Shown: piece after piece, positions 49,101-58,012 of the stretch
Layout of the letters: every line of letters begins with the position of its first letter
Numbering within the stretch: the stretch's first letter is position 1
NCBI GenBank assembly: GCA_040954595.2
Contig: CM082578.2
Span: 15,252,001 to 15,316,000, forward strand
DNA: 64,000 bases
DNA from: Balanoglossus misakiensis
Lineage: Eukaryota > Hemichordata
Reading direction: 5' to 3'
Made by a program: the position numbers and the translations under genes
The notes under the pieces: model-generated
Seen by the model: the letters and a program-made list of their open reading frames with translations, nothing else
What the model was told of the DNA's origin: nothing
Database searches by the model: none

Positions 49101-51867
49101 TAGGACTGATGGAAACGAGGCATCGATTGCATATGCACGCATGTTTCGAACGGTGATCATGGCCGCCTCTTGCGTTCAGACAGTAGTGTTATAATAATGG
49201 TCAGTATTGACCCCAACTTTTACGGAAGGGATGTACATGTAGTAATCAGGAAATGCGCTCATGCCCTTCAGACTAACAGACATAGACTAGAGTCAGACTG
49301 TCGTACAAGAGATCAATGACTGTACTCGTTAATGATCTTTTAATGGCATAACAAATCGATAATATTCAAAACACCTGGATTCATTATGCAAGAGCACGTA
49401 GTTCATGTGGTGATTTTGCAGAGAGGCATGGCCCATGGCCGCCTCTCTCGCAAACTCGAATAAATCAGAGTTGCTTTTAGTGGACAATGTCTTGTTTCTA
49501 TATTCAAACGCCCTTAGGCGTGTGTCAGAAGCTGGTAGAAAGGTAATGTTCTTCTCACAAAAATAACCAAAGATGTCATCTGTGGCATTTGTCTTCAGAA
49601 TGTGACTGCTTCCTATTTTGACTCAGACATTATAAGACTGGTGCTAAATACGAGGTAGGATTCGTTGTCTATTTTCCAAACAGCTACATTACTTCCTGTG
49701 TCTCCCGGAGGACAATATAAAAAGGCGATCACCTTTGATTTCCTGCACACGGTATTTCGGAGTGGCCATTTTGAAAGTAGTTCCGGGAAACAGTGAAAAT
49801 GTCAGTAGACGTTGAACGACTTGCTTCAGATGATTATGAATTTTTCCCAGTAGGAAAATGAAGATATATAGAAATTACAGCGAGTATTGAAGCAATATCT
49901 GAGATTTGTCTTCTATGTCTGATTACCTGCAAGAGTGCTTTTATTATCTAATTTATTCCATTTCAAAATAACACTGATTCAAATCATAAGCCTCGAAAAG
50001 GCTTTCCAGCGCCCAACATTATGGAATTGTTTCAATAATATCTATATCAAATCTCGGCATTAGCCTAATCGGATTTGTGAAAGTTATTCAAGGCTTTGTT
50101 GATCAATACGGAGCATACTCTTATAGAAGCCAGTCGTCATAAATAAATTACTCTCAACGCTTTTCTGTGAAGACGTATTAACTTTTAAATATGTAACAAT
50201 TAATTATGAAATATTGATAACTTCAATGCTTAGTTCTCAGAATTGCACTCTGTTCATACAAAAAAAACCTGGAGCATTAAGCAAAGTCCTGTGAAGTTTA
50301 ATAATTTAATCTGAGTTAGGCCTAGATACTAAGCTTTTTATACACGAAAGTTGAATTTTAATAAAAATGTTATCAAATGTAGTTCCGGACATCTTGATAT
50401 ATTTGGATTTCATGCTAAAGTGTCCAATCCCAGGAGGTAACACTCTCAGAGAAAATATTTGCTGTAAAGATATTTTTCTCACAAGATGCACTGGCACTAT
50501 TGTCACAACCGCCACCTCCAAGCTGATTGGTGCACTTGATGACAAACAACAGATGCAGCATTTGTAATATGCAAACTCATCCAGTCAGCATGTTCTAGTA
50601 CCTATGAAATGCAAATGTAAACTACACATACTATCTACCCTGCATTTAATTCAAATACTTCCCGAATGGGGTCAGCGCTCGACCGAGCAAATAAATCATA
50701 TCTTAACAAACTAAAGTATTAATGGTCCACCATTTTAAATTCTAGTAGACTGCGCGAGATTTTTATCACTTGAATATTTAGCAACAGTTGATGCTTTAGC
50801 CGTACATGTTGCTTAGGTAGTAATAAAATCAAAGAGATAACATCGTAAGTGCAAAGAACAGTAGGTGACCGTAAAACAGTCAAGTACACAAACACTTTTG
50901 GGGATTGTCTTATAATGATCCGTCAATGTCACCAGTGATCCTCCAAATGCATCATTATCTCAAGGTCTTCTGTATTTGATTTCCCTGGTTTGGATTAATC
51001 TTGACTTTTACAGCGTGTATTTAGGGCAAGCTTACCACTATTGTCTCTGCTGCGGTTCACATGTTAATGTCGGGAGATCTCTGTGACCCCTCGACCCTAT
51101 ACTAAGTCCTCGTAATAAATTATTCAAAGTGGGAAATTTTATCGATACTGCGAGATTACAGCGCCTGCTGTCTCTGATTGGATACAACACGGCCAATTTG
51201 GATTAGGTGCCAAAACAAGAAATGAGAAGCCACGCTCGTTTGCAGCTACGCCCGGCTTGTTTTATTGTAAAGCCTCTCGTTGCTTATCCCTGTGATTTAT
51301 TGTGAGCAAATGCATGAATCGTTGTAATAGGCCCTAAATGGTTTTGAGGCGATCCGCTACCTGCAGATGCGCGATATCAGGCCGGCGAATGTACAAATAT
51401 CCACTTGGACACGGTAAGATGTTAGTTTCAATTTGATTTTGTCGATGTTTCAGATGAATGTACGAGTCTCGAACGTCAGAGAGTGGATCATCGTTGTCCC
51501 TAGAGAAAAATTGAAATCACTATTACCATAAAACGAATCTATTGAAGGCTCTTGTTAACCATAGCAGCTCATATTTTTCCGTGAACAGCTTTTACAAGTA
51601 ACACTGACGGTGAGTCTTCTCCTTCAGGAAAATAAAAACGAATTACCAAAACATCACTTTGTCGTTATAGTAAAGTGCTTTGAGACAGTCCGTTGATAGC
51701 ATTTAACAAATCAAAAAGTTCGCGAAAGTAGTTCCGCGATAAAAATCAATAAACAGTATACGGAAAAACAGGTGTGCGCTGACCGTGCATTGTTGTATTT
51801 GGGTTTCTCTTGTCCACAGGGGGCAAACGCACGGACATGCTTTACTTAGCAGGTCAGGTTATGGCTG
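46141..51867. other. long intergenic stretch, no gene recognised
   Basis: Longest frame is 139 codons (minus, 48248-48667) without a recognisable motif. Contains the X-box-like motif at 48219 and a small ggcgttt/aaacgcc hairpin at 48103-48120. Confidence 0.5.
48219..48232 (+). promoter_or_regulatory. RFX X-box-like motif
   Basis: GTTGCCATGGCAAA differs from the ideal X-box GTTGCCATGGCAAC by the last base only. No gene is recognised next to it, so a target cannot be named. Confidence 0.4.
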
Positions 51868-51998
51868 TTCCGTCGCAGAAGACGGGCATGTACTGTCGCA
51901 AAAGGGTGAACTACGGTGTAAGGCGGTCGCGTTCTGTCGCAAAAGGGGGGAAATACAGTGTAAGGTACTGTCCAAAAAGGATGGACTACGACGTTAGG
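51868..51998. repeat. short tandem repeat, about 34-bp unit, at the retroelement's left flank
   Basis: Three imperfect units start at 51890, 51931 and 51965. All begin like gtactgtcgcaaaagg or a close variant and end in gtgtaagg or cgttagg. A partial unit (gttccgtcgcagaag) lies before them at about 51868. A 7-bp spacer separates the first two. The last unit runs exactly to the left boundary of the Ngaro-type element. Confidence 0.65.
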
Positions 51999-52165
51999 AG
52001 TAGCTCTAAGTGAGCGCTGTTTAAGGCGCGGTGGGGACGGTAGGGGTCCGTGTGCCAGCCAATCATATGCTGTGTCAAGCCCGCCGGAGGGAAAGTTTCC
52101 CGGGCTTTGGTCATTGCCACTTTTGCATTCGGAGGAGCAGCAGGCTGGACACGGGACGCTATTGA
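51996..52165 (+). repeat. split direct repeat A1
   Basis: 170 bp, identical to 56462-56631. Begins aggagtagctctaag and ends gggacgctattga. It marks the left end of the element. Confidence 0.93.
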
Positions 52166-52365
52166 AGCTCTGTTATGTCAAGCGACATTTAACTCCGACC
52201 TGGACGTTTTTAGCGGTACGTTTTGCTTTTACAATACCTGAAGCAGTTCATCAGGTACCCCGTGACTAGTCCTAACGTTTTCCACAGATAGCGAGACTTT
52301 AGGATTGTGCTACGCTCCCCCGATTTTGTGACTGTTATATACTTTTTGCCGGACGGGAGAGAAAC

Positions 52366-53655
52366 ATGGCAATGACCAGGGAGCCCCAATCGCTTCCTAC
52401 GGACAGGACAGTGGCGGCCCCGCCGATCACTGGCTCAGCTGCAGTGCCCGCGCATGTCATGCCTGGTGAATCGGTGTCCGTGCCGGACGTACATGTTGAA
52501 GTACGGAATTGGGCCACCGAAAACGGGATTTCATTCCCAACTCTGAACATCTTAGCGATCAACGGTTTCACCACAATGCGGGCGGTGAGGTTAATTCAAC
52601 ACGACGATTTGTACTTGATGAAGATTTCCCCTCTTGCCCAGCTCCGGCAGTTGGACGCGGCACTTATGGATCTTGCATCGCAGACACGCCAGGCCGCCCG
52701 ACGGGCAGATGTGGCGGGAGATACCGGTGAGGCCACCCAACCCGCAGGCCGGAAACGCGCGCCCTCGCAGGCTGCAGTCGGACAACAACAATCAGCCAAC
52801 ATGGCGGCCCCCAGTACGCCCAACGCCAAGGAAGCAAGTGCACCGAGCGCCACGGCTGACCTCGAACAGTTACAACAGGGGGAACTTGGACTGGACTCGC
52901 TGCTACAAGCATTGAACATCAACGCGGGATCCCTGAACAATGATCCGAGCCTACCTCGGAAGATTCCTCAACGCATGGACTTGGAGCCCATGGTATACTT
53001 AAAACCAGCGTCTATGGCAGGTTTGAAATTTTATGACATTGTTGAATATGTGCCCAGTTCTCTCCAGGCGAAGGTCGAGCAACACGTGTTGGCCGTTGGA
53101 GAGGGAGATAACAAACTCGTTTTCGAATCGGGGCCAGCAAAACCCAAATTGGGGTCAGTGACCCCTCAGCAATGGGCTGCGGCCAACTCACGCATTTTGT
53201 ATGAATTCATTTCCAAGCATAGTTATAATCTCAATCAAGTGCAGGAATATTTAGCGTATACCATTAAAGTATGTCAATTGGCAGACCGATACGAATGGGT
53301 GTCTGTTTTGCACTATGATAGGGAATTCCGCAAACTGCAATCGGCCTATAATTTGCCATGGGGAACTGACTCCCAACATCTATCCACTGTTTATTTAAGG
53401 GATAAAGGGGTAGTGCAAAACAAAGCCCGTGGGTCATCTCAGGCCAAAAATGGAAAGTCTCCTTCAGCGGCCCCTGTGGATGCAAAAACAGGCCGTCCCA
53501 TTTGTATCGGTTTCAATAAAGGGGACTGCAAGTACGGGGTCAAATGTACTTACAGCCACATCTGTTTAGACTGCAAGAAACCCCATCCCAAAATCAACCA
53601 CCCAAACTTGTCAGGGGGGGACCCAAAGAGCGAGAACAAGCCACTTCAAGGGTAA
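52366..53655 (+). CDS. Ngaro-type ORF1 (Gag-like) with zinc fingers
   Basis: 429 residues, presumed RNA-binding structural protein of the retrotransposon particle. The ATG has a strong context (gaaacATGG). Residues 1-150 are Pro/Ala-rich and low in order. The middle (about 200-350) looks like a folded alpha-helical gag core. The C-terminus has a CCCH finger, C380-x7-C388-x5-C394-x3-H398, followed at once by a second metal-binding motif C400-L-D-C403-x3-H407-x4-H412. CCCH fingers bind single-stranded RNA, which suits genome packaging. The last 112 nt overlap the RT ORF in the -1 frame, and a run of seven G (53614-53620) lies in the overlap just before the stop. GC content is higher here than in the surrounding DNA. 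The role of the core is inferred from position and size. Confidence 0.85.
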   Translation: MAMTREPQSLPTDRTVAAPPITGSAAVPAHVMPGESVSVPDVHVEVRNWATENGISFPTLNILAINGFTTMRAVRLIQHDDLYLMKISPLAQLRQLDAALMDLASQTRQAARRADVAGDTGEATQPAGRKRAPSQAAVGQQQSANMAAPSTPNAKEASAPSATADLEQLQQGELGLDSLLQALNINAGSLNNDPSLPRKIPQRMDLEPMVYLKPASMAGLKFYDIVEYVPSSLQAKVEQHVLAVGEGDNKLVFESGPAKPKLGSVTPQQWAAANSRILYEFISKHSYNLNQVQEYLAYTIKVCQLADRYEWVSVLHYDREFRKLQSAYNLPWGTDSQHLSTVYLRDKGVVQNKARGSSQAKNGKSPSAAPVDAKTGRPICIGFNKGDCKYGVKCTYSHICLDCKKPHPKINHPNLSGGDPKSENKPLQG

Positions 53656-55409
53656 CTGACCTGCCCACCCCTCCTCCCCTACCATCAGCTTTGCGTTATG
53701 AAGCCTGGGTTGATGAAATTTGCCCCAATGACCCAGACAAAGATTTTATTCTTGACGGGATCGAACATGGCTTTCAAATTGTCGACCCTGATTCTAATAT
53801 CCGCCCTGCTGAGACTAATAATTATAAGTCTGCTACGGACTCTCCCTTTCGGTCTGCAGTGGAGAAACAAATATTGGCCGAGTTGAGTGAAGGTCGTTAT
53901 GAGGTCACATCTGACAAACCAACTATTGTAAGCGCATTGGGGGCCATTCCCAAACAAAACTCGCCAGATGTTAGGCTGATTCATGACTGCAGTCAACCGC
54001 CCAATTTTGCTGTCAATGACTATGCAACTAATGATTCGTTTTCCTTTCAAACCTTTGGGGAGGCCACCAAATTAATTAAGCCAGGGTCCTTTTTAGCTAA
54101 GGTAGATTTGAAGTCAGCATACAGGTCCGTCCGTATCCATCCATCTAATTATAGTGCTACTGGGTTGAAATGGACCTTTTCTAACATGCAGGAGGCCACT
54201 TATATGTTCGACACGAGGCTCCCATTTGGAGCCAAAAAGGCCCCCATCATTTTTCACCGTCTCACCCAAGCAGTGCGTAGGATGATGCGTCGCAAGGGTT
54301 ATGATTGTTTAGTGGTCTACCTTGACGATTTCCTCATTGTTGCAGATACTTACCAGGAGTGCCAAATTGCCCTGAACACCCTTATTTCATTGCTTCGTAA
54401 GTTAGGGTTTGCTATTGCTTGGGGTAAAGTTGAGGGTCCAACTCAACGGTTAGTATTTTTAGGTATTGAAATTGATACCCGCGCTTTTACTGTTGCCTTG
54501 CCGCTGCCAAAGCTTCATGAGCTTTATTCATTGCTGCTTAGTTTTCGAACAAAAACACGTGCATCCCGCCGCCAGCTGCAATCCCTTGCTGGGAAATTAA
54601 ACTGGGCTTGTCAGGTCATTGTCGGAGGTAGGACTTTCCTCCGTCGCATCCTGAATTGCATTAATAATCTCCGCCAACCTTCACATAAAGTTATCCTTGG
54701 TAGGGAATTTAAGGCCGATCTTGATTGGTGGATTCGCTTTTTACCACATTTTAATGGCACTTGCAAGATTCTGAATACAGACCCTATAACTGATGTGCAT
54801 ACAGATGCTAGCAACACCGCTGCCGGTGCTTACTTTAGGGGGGATTGGGTGTACACCAGGTGGGCTGACTGGCCGTCTACATCGCACTTACATATTAATT
54901 ATAAAGAGGTGCTGGCTGTTGCAGTGGCAGCACAAAGATGGGCACCTGTGTGGGCAAATCATAGAGTTGTAATTCACACGGACAGTATGTCTGCTATGGG
55001 TATGCTTAATAAGGGGACATGTCGCCATCCATTCATGATGTCTGTGCTTCGTTCCTTATTTTGGCTTTCAGCTTCTTACAACTTCAGCATTCAAGCAGTT
55101 TATGTTCCTGGTAAACTCAATCACATTCCTGATGCCATTTCCAGGTTGCATCAACCAGGTCAGTTCATGAGGTTGCATACACTGCTCCACCCTTATGGAG
55201 AGCTCCACCCCACCTTCACCTTAGCTAGCTTCCCACTTCACATGCCTTATACTGCTGCTACCTTTCTTACTCGTCAGATCCAGAGATCAAACACCTGGAG
55301 GAACATCTGGATAGGGAAGTGGCCACATATAGAGGAAGTGCCTTTGCAGAAAACACACAGCGCACATATTCTGTCCACTGGAAGTCATACATCTCCTTTT
55401 GTGTTATGA
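53544..55409 (+). CDS. Ngaro-type reverse transcriptase - RNase H
   Basis: 621 residues if started at the ATG at 53544, which lies within the Gag zinc-finger coding region; production by -1 frameshift from Gag is the alternative. It copies the element's RNA to DNA and degrades the template RNA. RT motifs: V-D188-L-K-S-A-Y in motif A, the R-L-P-F-G-A-K-K-A-P motif B region, and Y259-L-D261-D262 in motif C. RNase H catalytic residues are D421 (HTDA), E455 (YKE), D480 (HTDS) and D530 (PDAISR). The FHRLTQAVRRMM stretch after motif B is a pattern I associate with Ngaro. About 90 residues follow RNase H, too few for the methyltransferase domain of DIRS/PAT. The frame ends 181 nt inside the open recombinase frame. 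Confidence 0.93.
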   Translation: MYLQPHLFRLQETPSQNQPPKLVRGGPKEREQATSRVTDLPTPPPLPSALRYEAWVDEICPNDPDKDFILDGIEHGFQIVDPDSNIRPAETNNYKSATDSPFRSAVEKQILAELSEGRYEVTSDKPTIVSALGAIPKQNSPDVRLIHDCSQPPNFAVNDYATNDSFSFQTFGEATKLIKPGSFLAKVDLKSAYRSVRIHPSNYSATGLKWTFSNMQEATYMFDTRLPFGAKKAPIIFHRLTQAVRRMMRRKGYDCLVVYLDDFLIVADTYQECQIALNTLISLLRKLGFAIAWGKVEGPTQRLVFLGIEIDTRAFTVALPLPKLHELYSLLLSFRTKTRASRRQLQSLAGKLNWACQVIVGGRTFLRRILNCINNLRQPSHKVILGREFKADLDWWIRFLPHFNGTCKILNTDPITDVHTDASNTAAGAYFRGDWVYTRWADWPSTSHLHINYKEVLAVAVAAQRWAPVWANHRVVIHTDSMSAMGMLNKGTCRHPFMMSVLRSLFWLSASYNFSIQAVYVPGKLNHIPDAISRLHQPGQFMRLHTLLHPYGELHPTFTLASFPLHMPYTAATFLTRQIQRSNTWRNIWIGKWPHIEEVPLQKTHSAHILSTGSHTSPFVL

Positions 55410-56284
55410 TGGGTTATCCCCCTTTGCCAGCCAGTAGTGACCTGGTTTGTCGTTACACAGCCTACTTAGCTCGCCGTCTAAAGTTCAACTCAGTGAAGCA
55501 GTATTTAAATATTATTCGTATTTTACACTTAGAGCATGGCTTCCCCAATCCACTCCAAGACAATTGGCTGCTGACTATGCTGTTAAAGGGCATAGCCAAA
55601 GTTAAGGGAACTACAGTTGCCAGGAAGCTGCCTCTCACCCCCACATTGTTATTGGGCATTCACAGTCAGTTATGTTTTTCATCAGCCTTTGATTCTGTCT
55701 TTTGGGCAGCCTGCCTTGTGGGTTTCTTTGGGTTGCTGCGCAAGTCCAATTTCTTAGTTCCTTCAGGCTCTAAGTTTGACCCAGACAAACATCTAACTAG
55801 GGCTTCCTTCCAGGTGCATGCATGGGGTCTTACCATCATTATTCGCTGGACCAAGACACTGCAAACCCGGGATCATGTCCTTGAGGTTCCTCTCCCTTGG
55901 ATTCGTAATCACCCATTGTGTCCTGTTTCTGCAACCCTTAGGGCATTTCAGCATTCTAAGGGGGCACCCCCAACAGGCCCAGCCTTTGTCATCCCTGCAG
56001 GTAATGGTGGCTTCCGCCCGCTCACTGCCCCACAGTTCACCTCAAAGCTCCGCTCCCATCTTAGTCGCCTAGGGGTGCAGGTCAGTGAATACTCTTCACA
56101 CAGTCTCCGTCGGGGAGGGGCATCCTGGGCAATACAGTGTGGGGTTCCCAGTGACGTAATTAAGCTGATGGGGGATTGGAGGAGTGACGCATACCTTCGT
56201 TACTTGGTCCTCCCCCTCCCTTTCAAAGTCAACTCTGTTAAGCTTTGTGCCAAACAGCTTCCTTTTTCTACTTCTACATTGTAA
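55229..56284 (+). CDS. Ngaro-type tyrosine recombinase (YR)
   Basis: Integrase-like protein that inserts circular cDNA by site-specific recombination. The frame is open from 55229, just after a TAG, but has no ATG before a Met-Met pair about 30 codons past 55319. Coding-like sequence in the overlap suggests production by a -1 shift from the RT frame. Numbering from 55319 (a GTG codon): an N-terminal SAM-like core-binding region (about 1-90, N-T-Q-R-T-Y), then the catalytic domain with R141 (GLLRKSN), H261-S-L-R264, W287 in GDW and the nucleophile Y295 (or Y292) in SDAYLRY. The W-to-Y295 spacing of 8 is close to the usual 9. Ends in TAA 40 bp before B1. All catalytic residues are present. Confidence 0.92.
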   Translation, partial: LPTSHALYCCYLSYSSDPEIKHLEEHLDREVATYRGSAFAENTQRTYSVHWKSYISFCVMMGYPPLPASSDLVCRYTAYLARRLKFNSVKQYLNIIRILHLEHGFPNPLQDNWLLTMLLKGIAKVKGTTVARKLPLTPTLLLGIHSQLCFSSAFDSVFWAACLVGFFGLLRKSNFLVPSGSKFDPDKHLTRASFQVHAWGLTIIIRWTKTLQTRDHVLEVPLPWIRNHPLCPVSATLRAFQHSKGAPPTGPAFVIPAGNGGFRPLTAPQFTSKLRSHLSRLGVQVSEYSSHSLRRGGASWAIQCGVPSDVIKLMGDWRSDAYLRYLVLPLPFKVNSVKLCAKQLPFSTSTL

Positions 56285-56323
56285 GCAAGTTTTCTATGAC
56301 TACCACTACTATATTGGGTTTTT

Positions 56324-56462
56324 GGGAGAATTTTGTAGTAAACACAGACAGACTTCAACTGTCAATTAGTATGTGTTTTTAGTAGAAAATAAAGTTTCCC
56401 CCAAGTTGTGCCCAATTTGTGTGTCCCAGTGTGGTTTGTGTGTGGGAGCCAGTGTGCCTTAA
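56324..56462 (+). repeat. split direct repeat B1
   Basis: 139 bp, identical to 56770-56908. Begins gggagaattttgtag and ends agccagtgtgccttaa. Carries AATAAA at 56388-56393, a likely polyadenylation signal for the element's transcript. Its last base overlaps the first base of A2. Confidence 0.93.
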
Positions 56463-56631
56463 GGAGTAGCTCTAAGTGAGCGCTGTTTAAGGCGCGGTGG
56501 GGACGGTAGGGGTCCGTGTGCCAGCCAATCATATGCTGTGTCAAGCCCGCCGGAGGGAAAGTTTCCCGGGCTTTGGTCATTGCCACTTTTGCATTCGGAG
56601 GAGCAGCAGGCTGGACACGGGACGCTATTGA
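56462..56631 (+). repeat. split direct repeat A2
   Basis: Identical to A1 (51996-52165). The B1A2 junction reads gccttaaggag and reproduces the junction expected in the circular DNA intermediate. Confidence 0.93.
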
Positions 56632-56769
56632 CCCACCCTCCCACCACACATTCCAGGGAATTTCTTCCTTTCTTAAGTCCTTGTTACTTTAATACTTTAT
56701 ATTTATTGTATTTATTAAAAGCATTGTTTGTATGCTTTGCATTGTTCCTTTGATAGTGTAGATTTCAGG

Positions 56770-56908
56770 GGGAGAATTTTGTAGTAAACACAGACAGACT
56801 TCAACTGTCAATTAGTATGTGTTTTTAGTAGAAAATAAAGTTTCCCCCAAGTTGTGCCCAATTTGTGTGTCCCAGTGTGGTTTGTGTGTGGGAGCCAGTG
56901 TGCCTTAA
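56770..56908 (+). repeat. split direct repeat B2 (right end of the element)
   Basis: Identical to B1, with AATAAA at 56834-56839. Ends gccttaa, followed by host cacaaataaatgc. The 138 bp between A2 and B2 (56632-56769) are T-rich and unique. Confidence 0.93.
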
Positions 56909-57871
56909 CACAAATAAATGCATGTTCACGAATTGGAAAAAGGCATGTGCCAGCTATTTCACTAAACTGTTGACAGCACTCGTGACGAAACGCGTAGATA
57001 TCAGCTTTATTCAGTGTCAGAAGATTCTGGATCATCTTTATGTCGTCACGAACACCTTGTGTGCCTGAATTGTCCGTCGTGAGGTAGAAGACTTGGGTAG
57101 ATTCTCCGTAAATAACTGATGTTATCGCAGCGATTGGCAATTTTCGTTTCATTCACGGTCTTCTGAACAAACGCCGCACAGAAGCTTTAAAGTTATTTCA
57201 GAAACTAGTCGTGTCACGTAATAATATGCATTGCTGTGCGGTTGCAATTCAGTAATGATGGACTTTTAAGAAGTCGATTAAACGATTGTGATTTACATTC
57301 GTTATGGGTTGTGTACACATCGGCAATTCATGCCATCTTGGTAGTTCAATCGTCACCGGTCAAAAATCAAGTCTCATCAATTCTAAACATATTAGACTGG
57401 ATGGTAATGATTGGCGTCATACTGTTACGCGCCAACTCGATTGAAAATTACTGTTTGTGGTAAAGCAGTCTTAAGCTCTTCAAAGCTGGCGGGGTGGAAT
57501 GGCATAGTCACGTGGTGCGAATTCCCTCTGCTTACAAACCTTTCTTGAGAATTAAAGTACATGTAACTGCTCTACTGCAAGCGCGTATGTAGACGTGGCG
57601 TTTCAGTTGCGATTGCTGGATGGACTTTTAATCTGTTGTTTCTTTTAACGCGTACGTAAGGTAGGTTTCAATACTGATGACATTTACGATGTGATTAATT
57701 CTCTGGTGAATATCGGTTTTTTGTTTTTTGTTTTCATATAGGGCCGTTCGCTTTTTGGCGCGTAAAATGAGAGGTATTATTTTGTCAAATGATAACGCAA
57801 TTATATTAGACTCGTGTCAATGATGTTGAATTATCGTAGGTCTCACATGTGTTGCTGTGATAAAGATATAC
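56909..57871. other. right flank of the retrotransposon, no gene established
   Basis: A minus-strand frame starting at an ATG at 57152 (TGA directly upstream) runs 81 codons to the element boundary and then into B2. Its composition is protein-like, but it matches no family I know, and no exon signals are convincing. Confidence 0.35.
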
Positions 57872-58012
57872 AATCACCTCTAATTTGCATATGCCCATAT
57901 ACGGTTAAAGGGCATGTCTAAGTCCTCGAATGACCATGTGGGGGGGGGGGCACTTTTATTTCCTGGTCAGCCCATGAAAATCTGACATCGGCTAAATCTC
58001 AACTTGTCAAGG
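57872..58012 (+). repeat. dispersed repeat, copy 2
   Basis: Diverged partner of 24448-24582, same orientation. Includes a run of eleven G (57940-57950) where copy 1 reads gtggtggcg, so the G run probably arose within the element. Confidence 0.55.

Larger units (their letters stand above)
51996..56908 (+). mobile_element. complete Ngaro-type tyrosine-recombinase retrotransposon (4913 bp)
   Basis: Termini are split direct repeats: A1 (51996-52165), then three ORFs, then B1 (56324-56462) joined to A2 (56462-56631), and B2 (56770-56908). This A1-ORFs-B1A2-B2 order is the hallmark of Ngaro and PAT elements, unlike the inverted repeats of DIRS1. Both repeat pairs are identical by eye, and all three frames (gag, RT-RNase H, tyrosine recombinase) are open, so the copy is young and possibly functional. 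There is no DAM-like methyltransferase domain after RNase H (expected in DIRS/PAT) and no hydrolase ORF (present in some Ngaro). No integrase, protease or target-site duplication is seen, as expected for recombinase-mediated insertion. A 200-bp leader separates A1 from gag. Confidence 0.92.

Noticed and set aside
52050-52241. Small frames within A1 and A2 (such as 52050-52269 and 56538-56753)
   Set aside because: They lie in terminal repeats, occur in duplicate because the repeats do, and have no protein features.
51996-56908. DIRS1-type element
   Set aside because: DIRS1 has inverted terminal repeats, an internal complementary region and a methyltransferase domain; here the repeats are direct and split, and the domain is absent.
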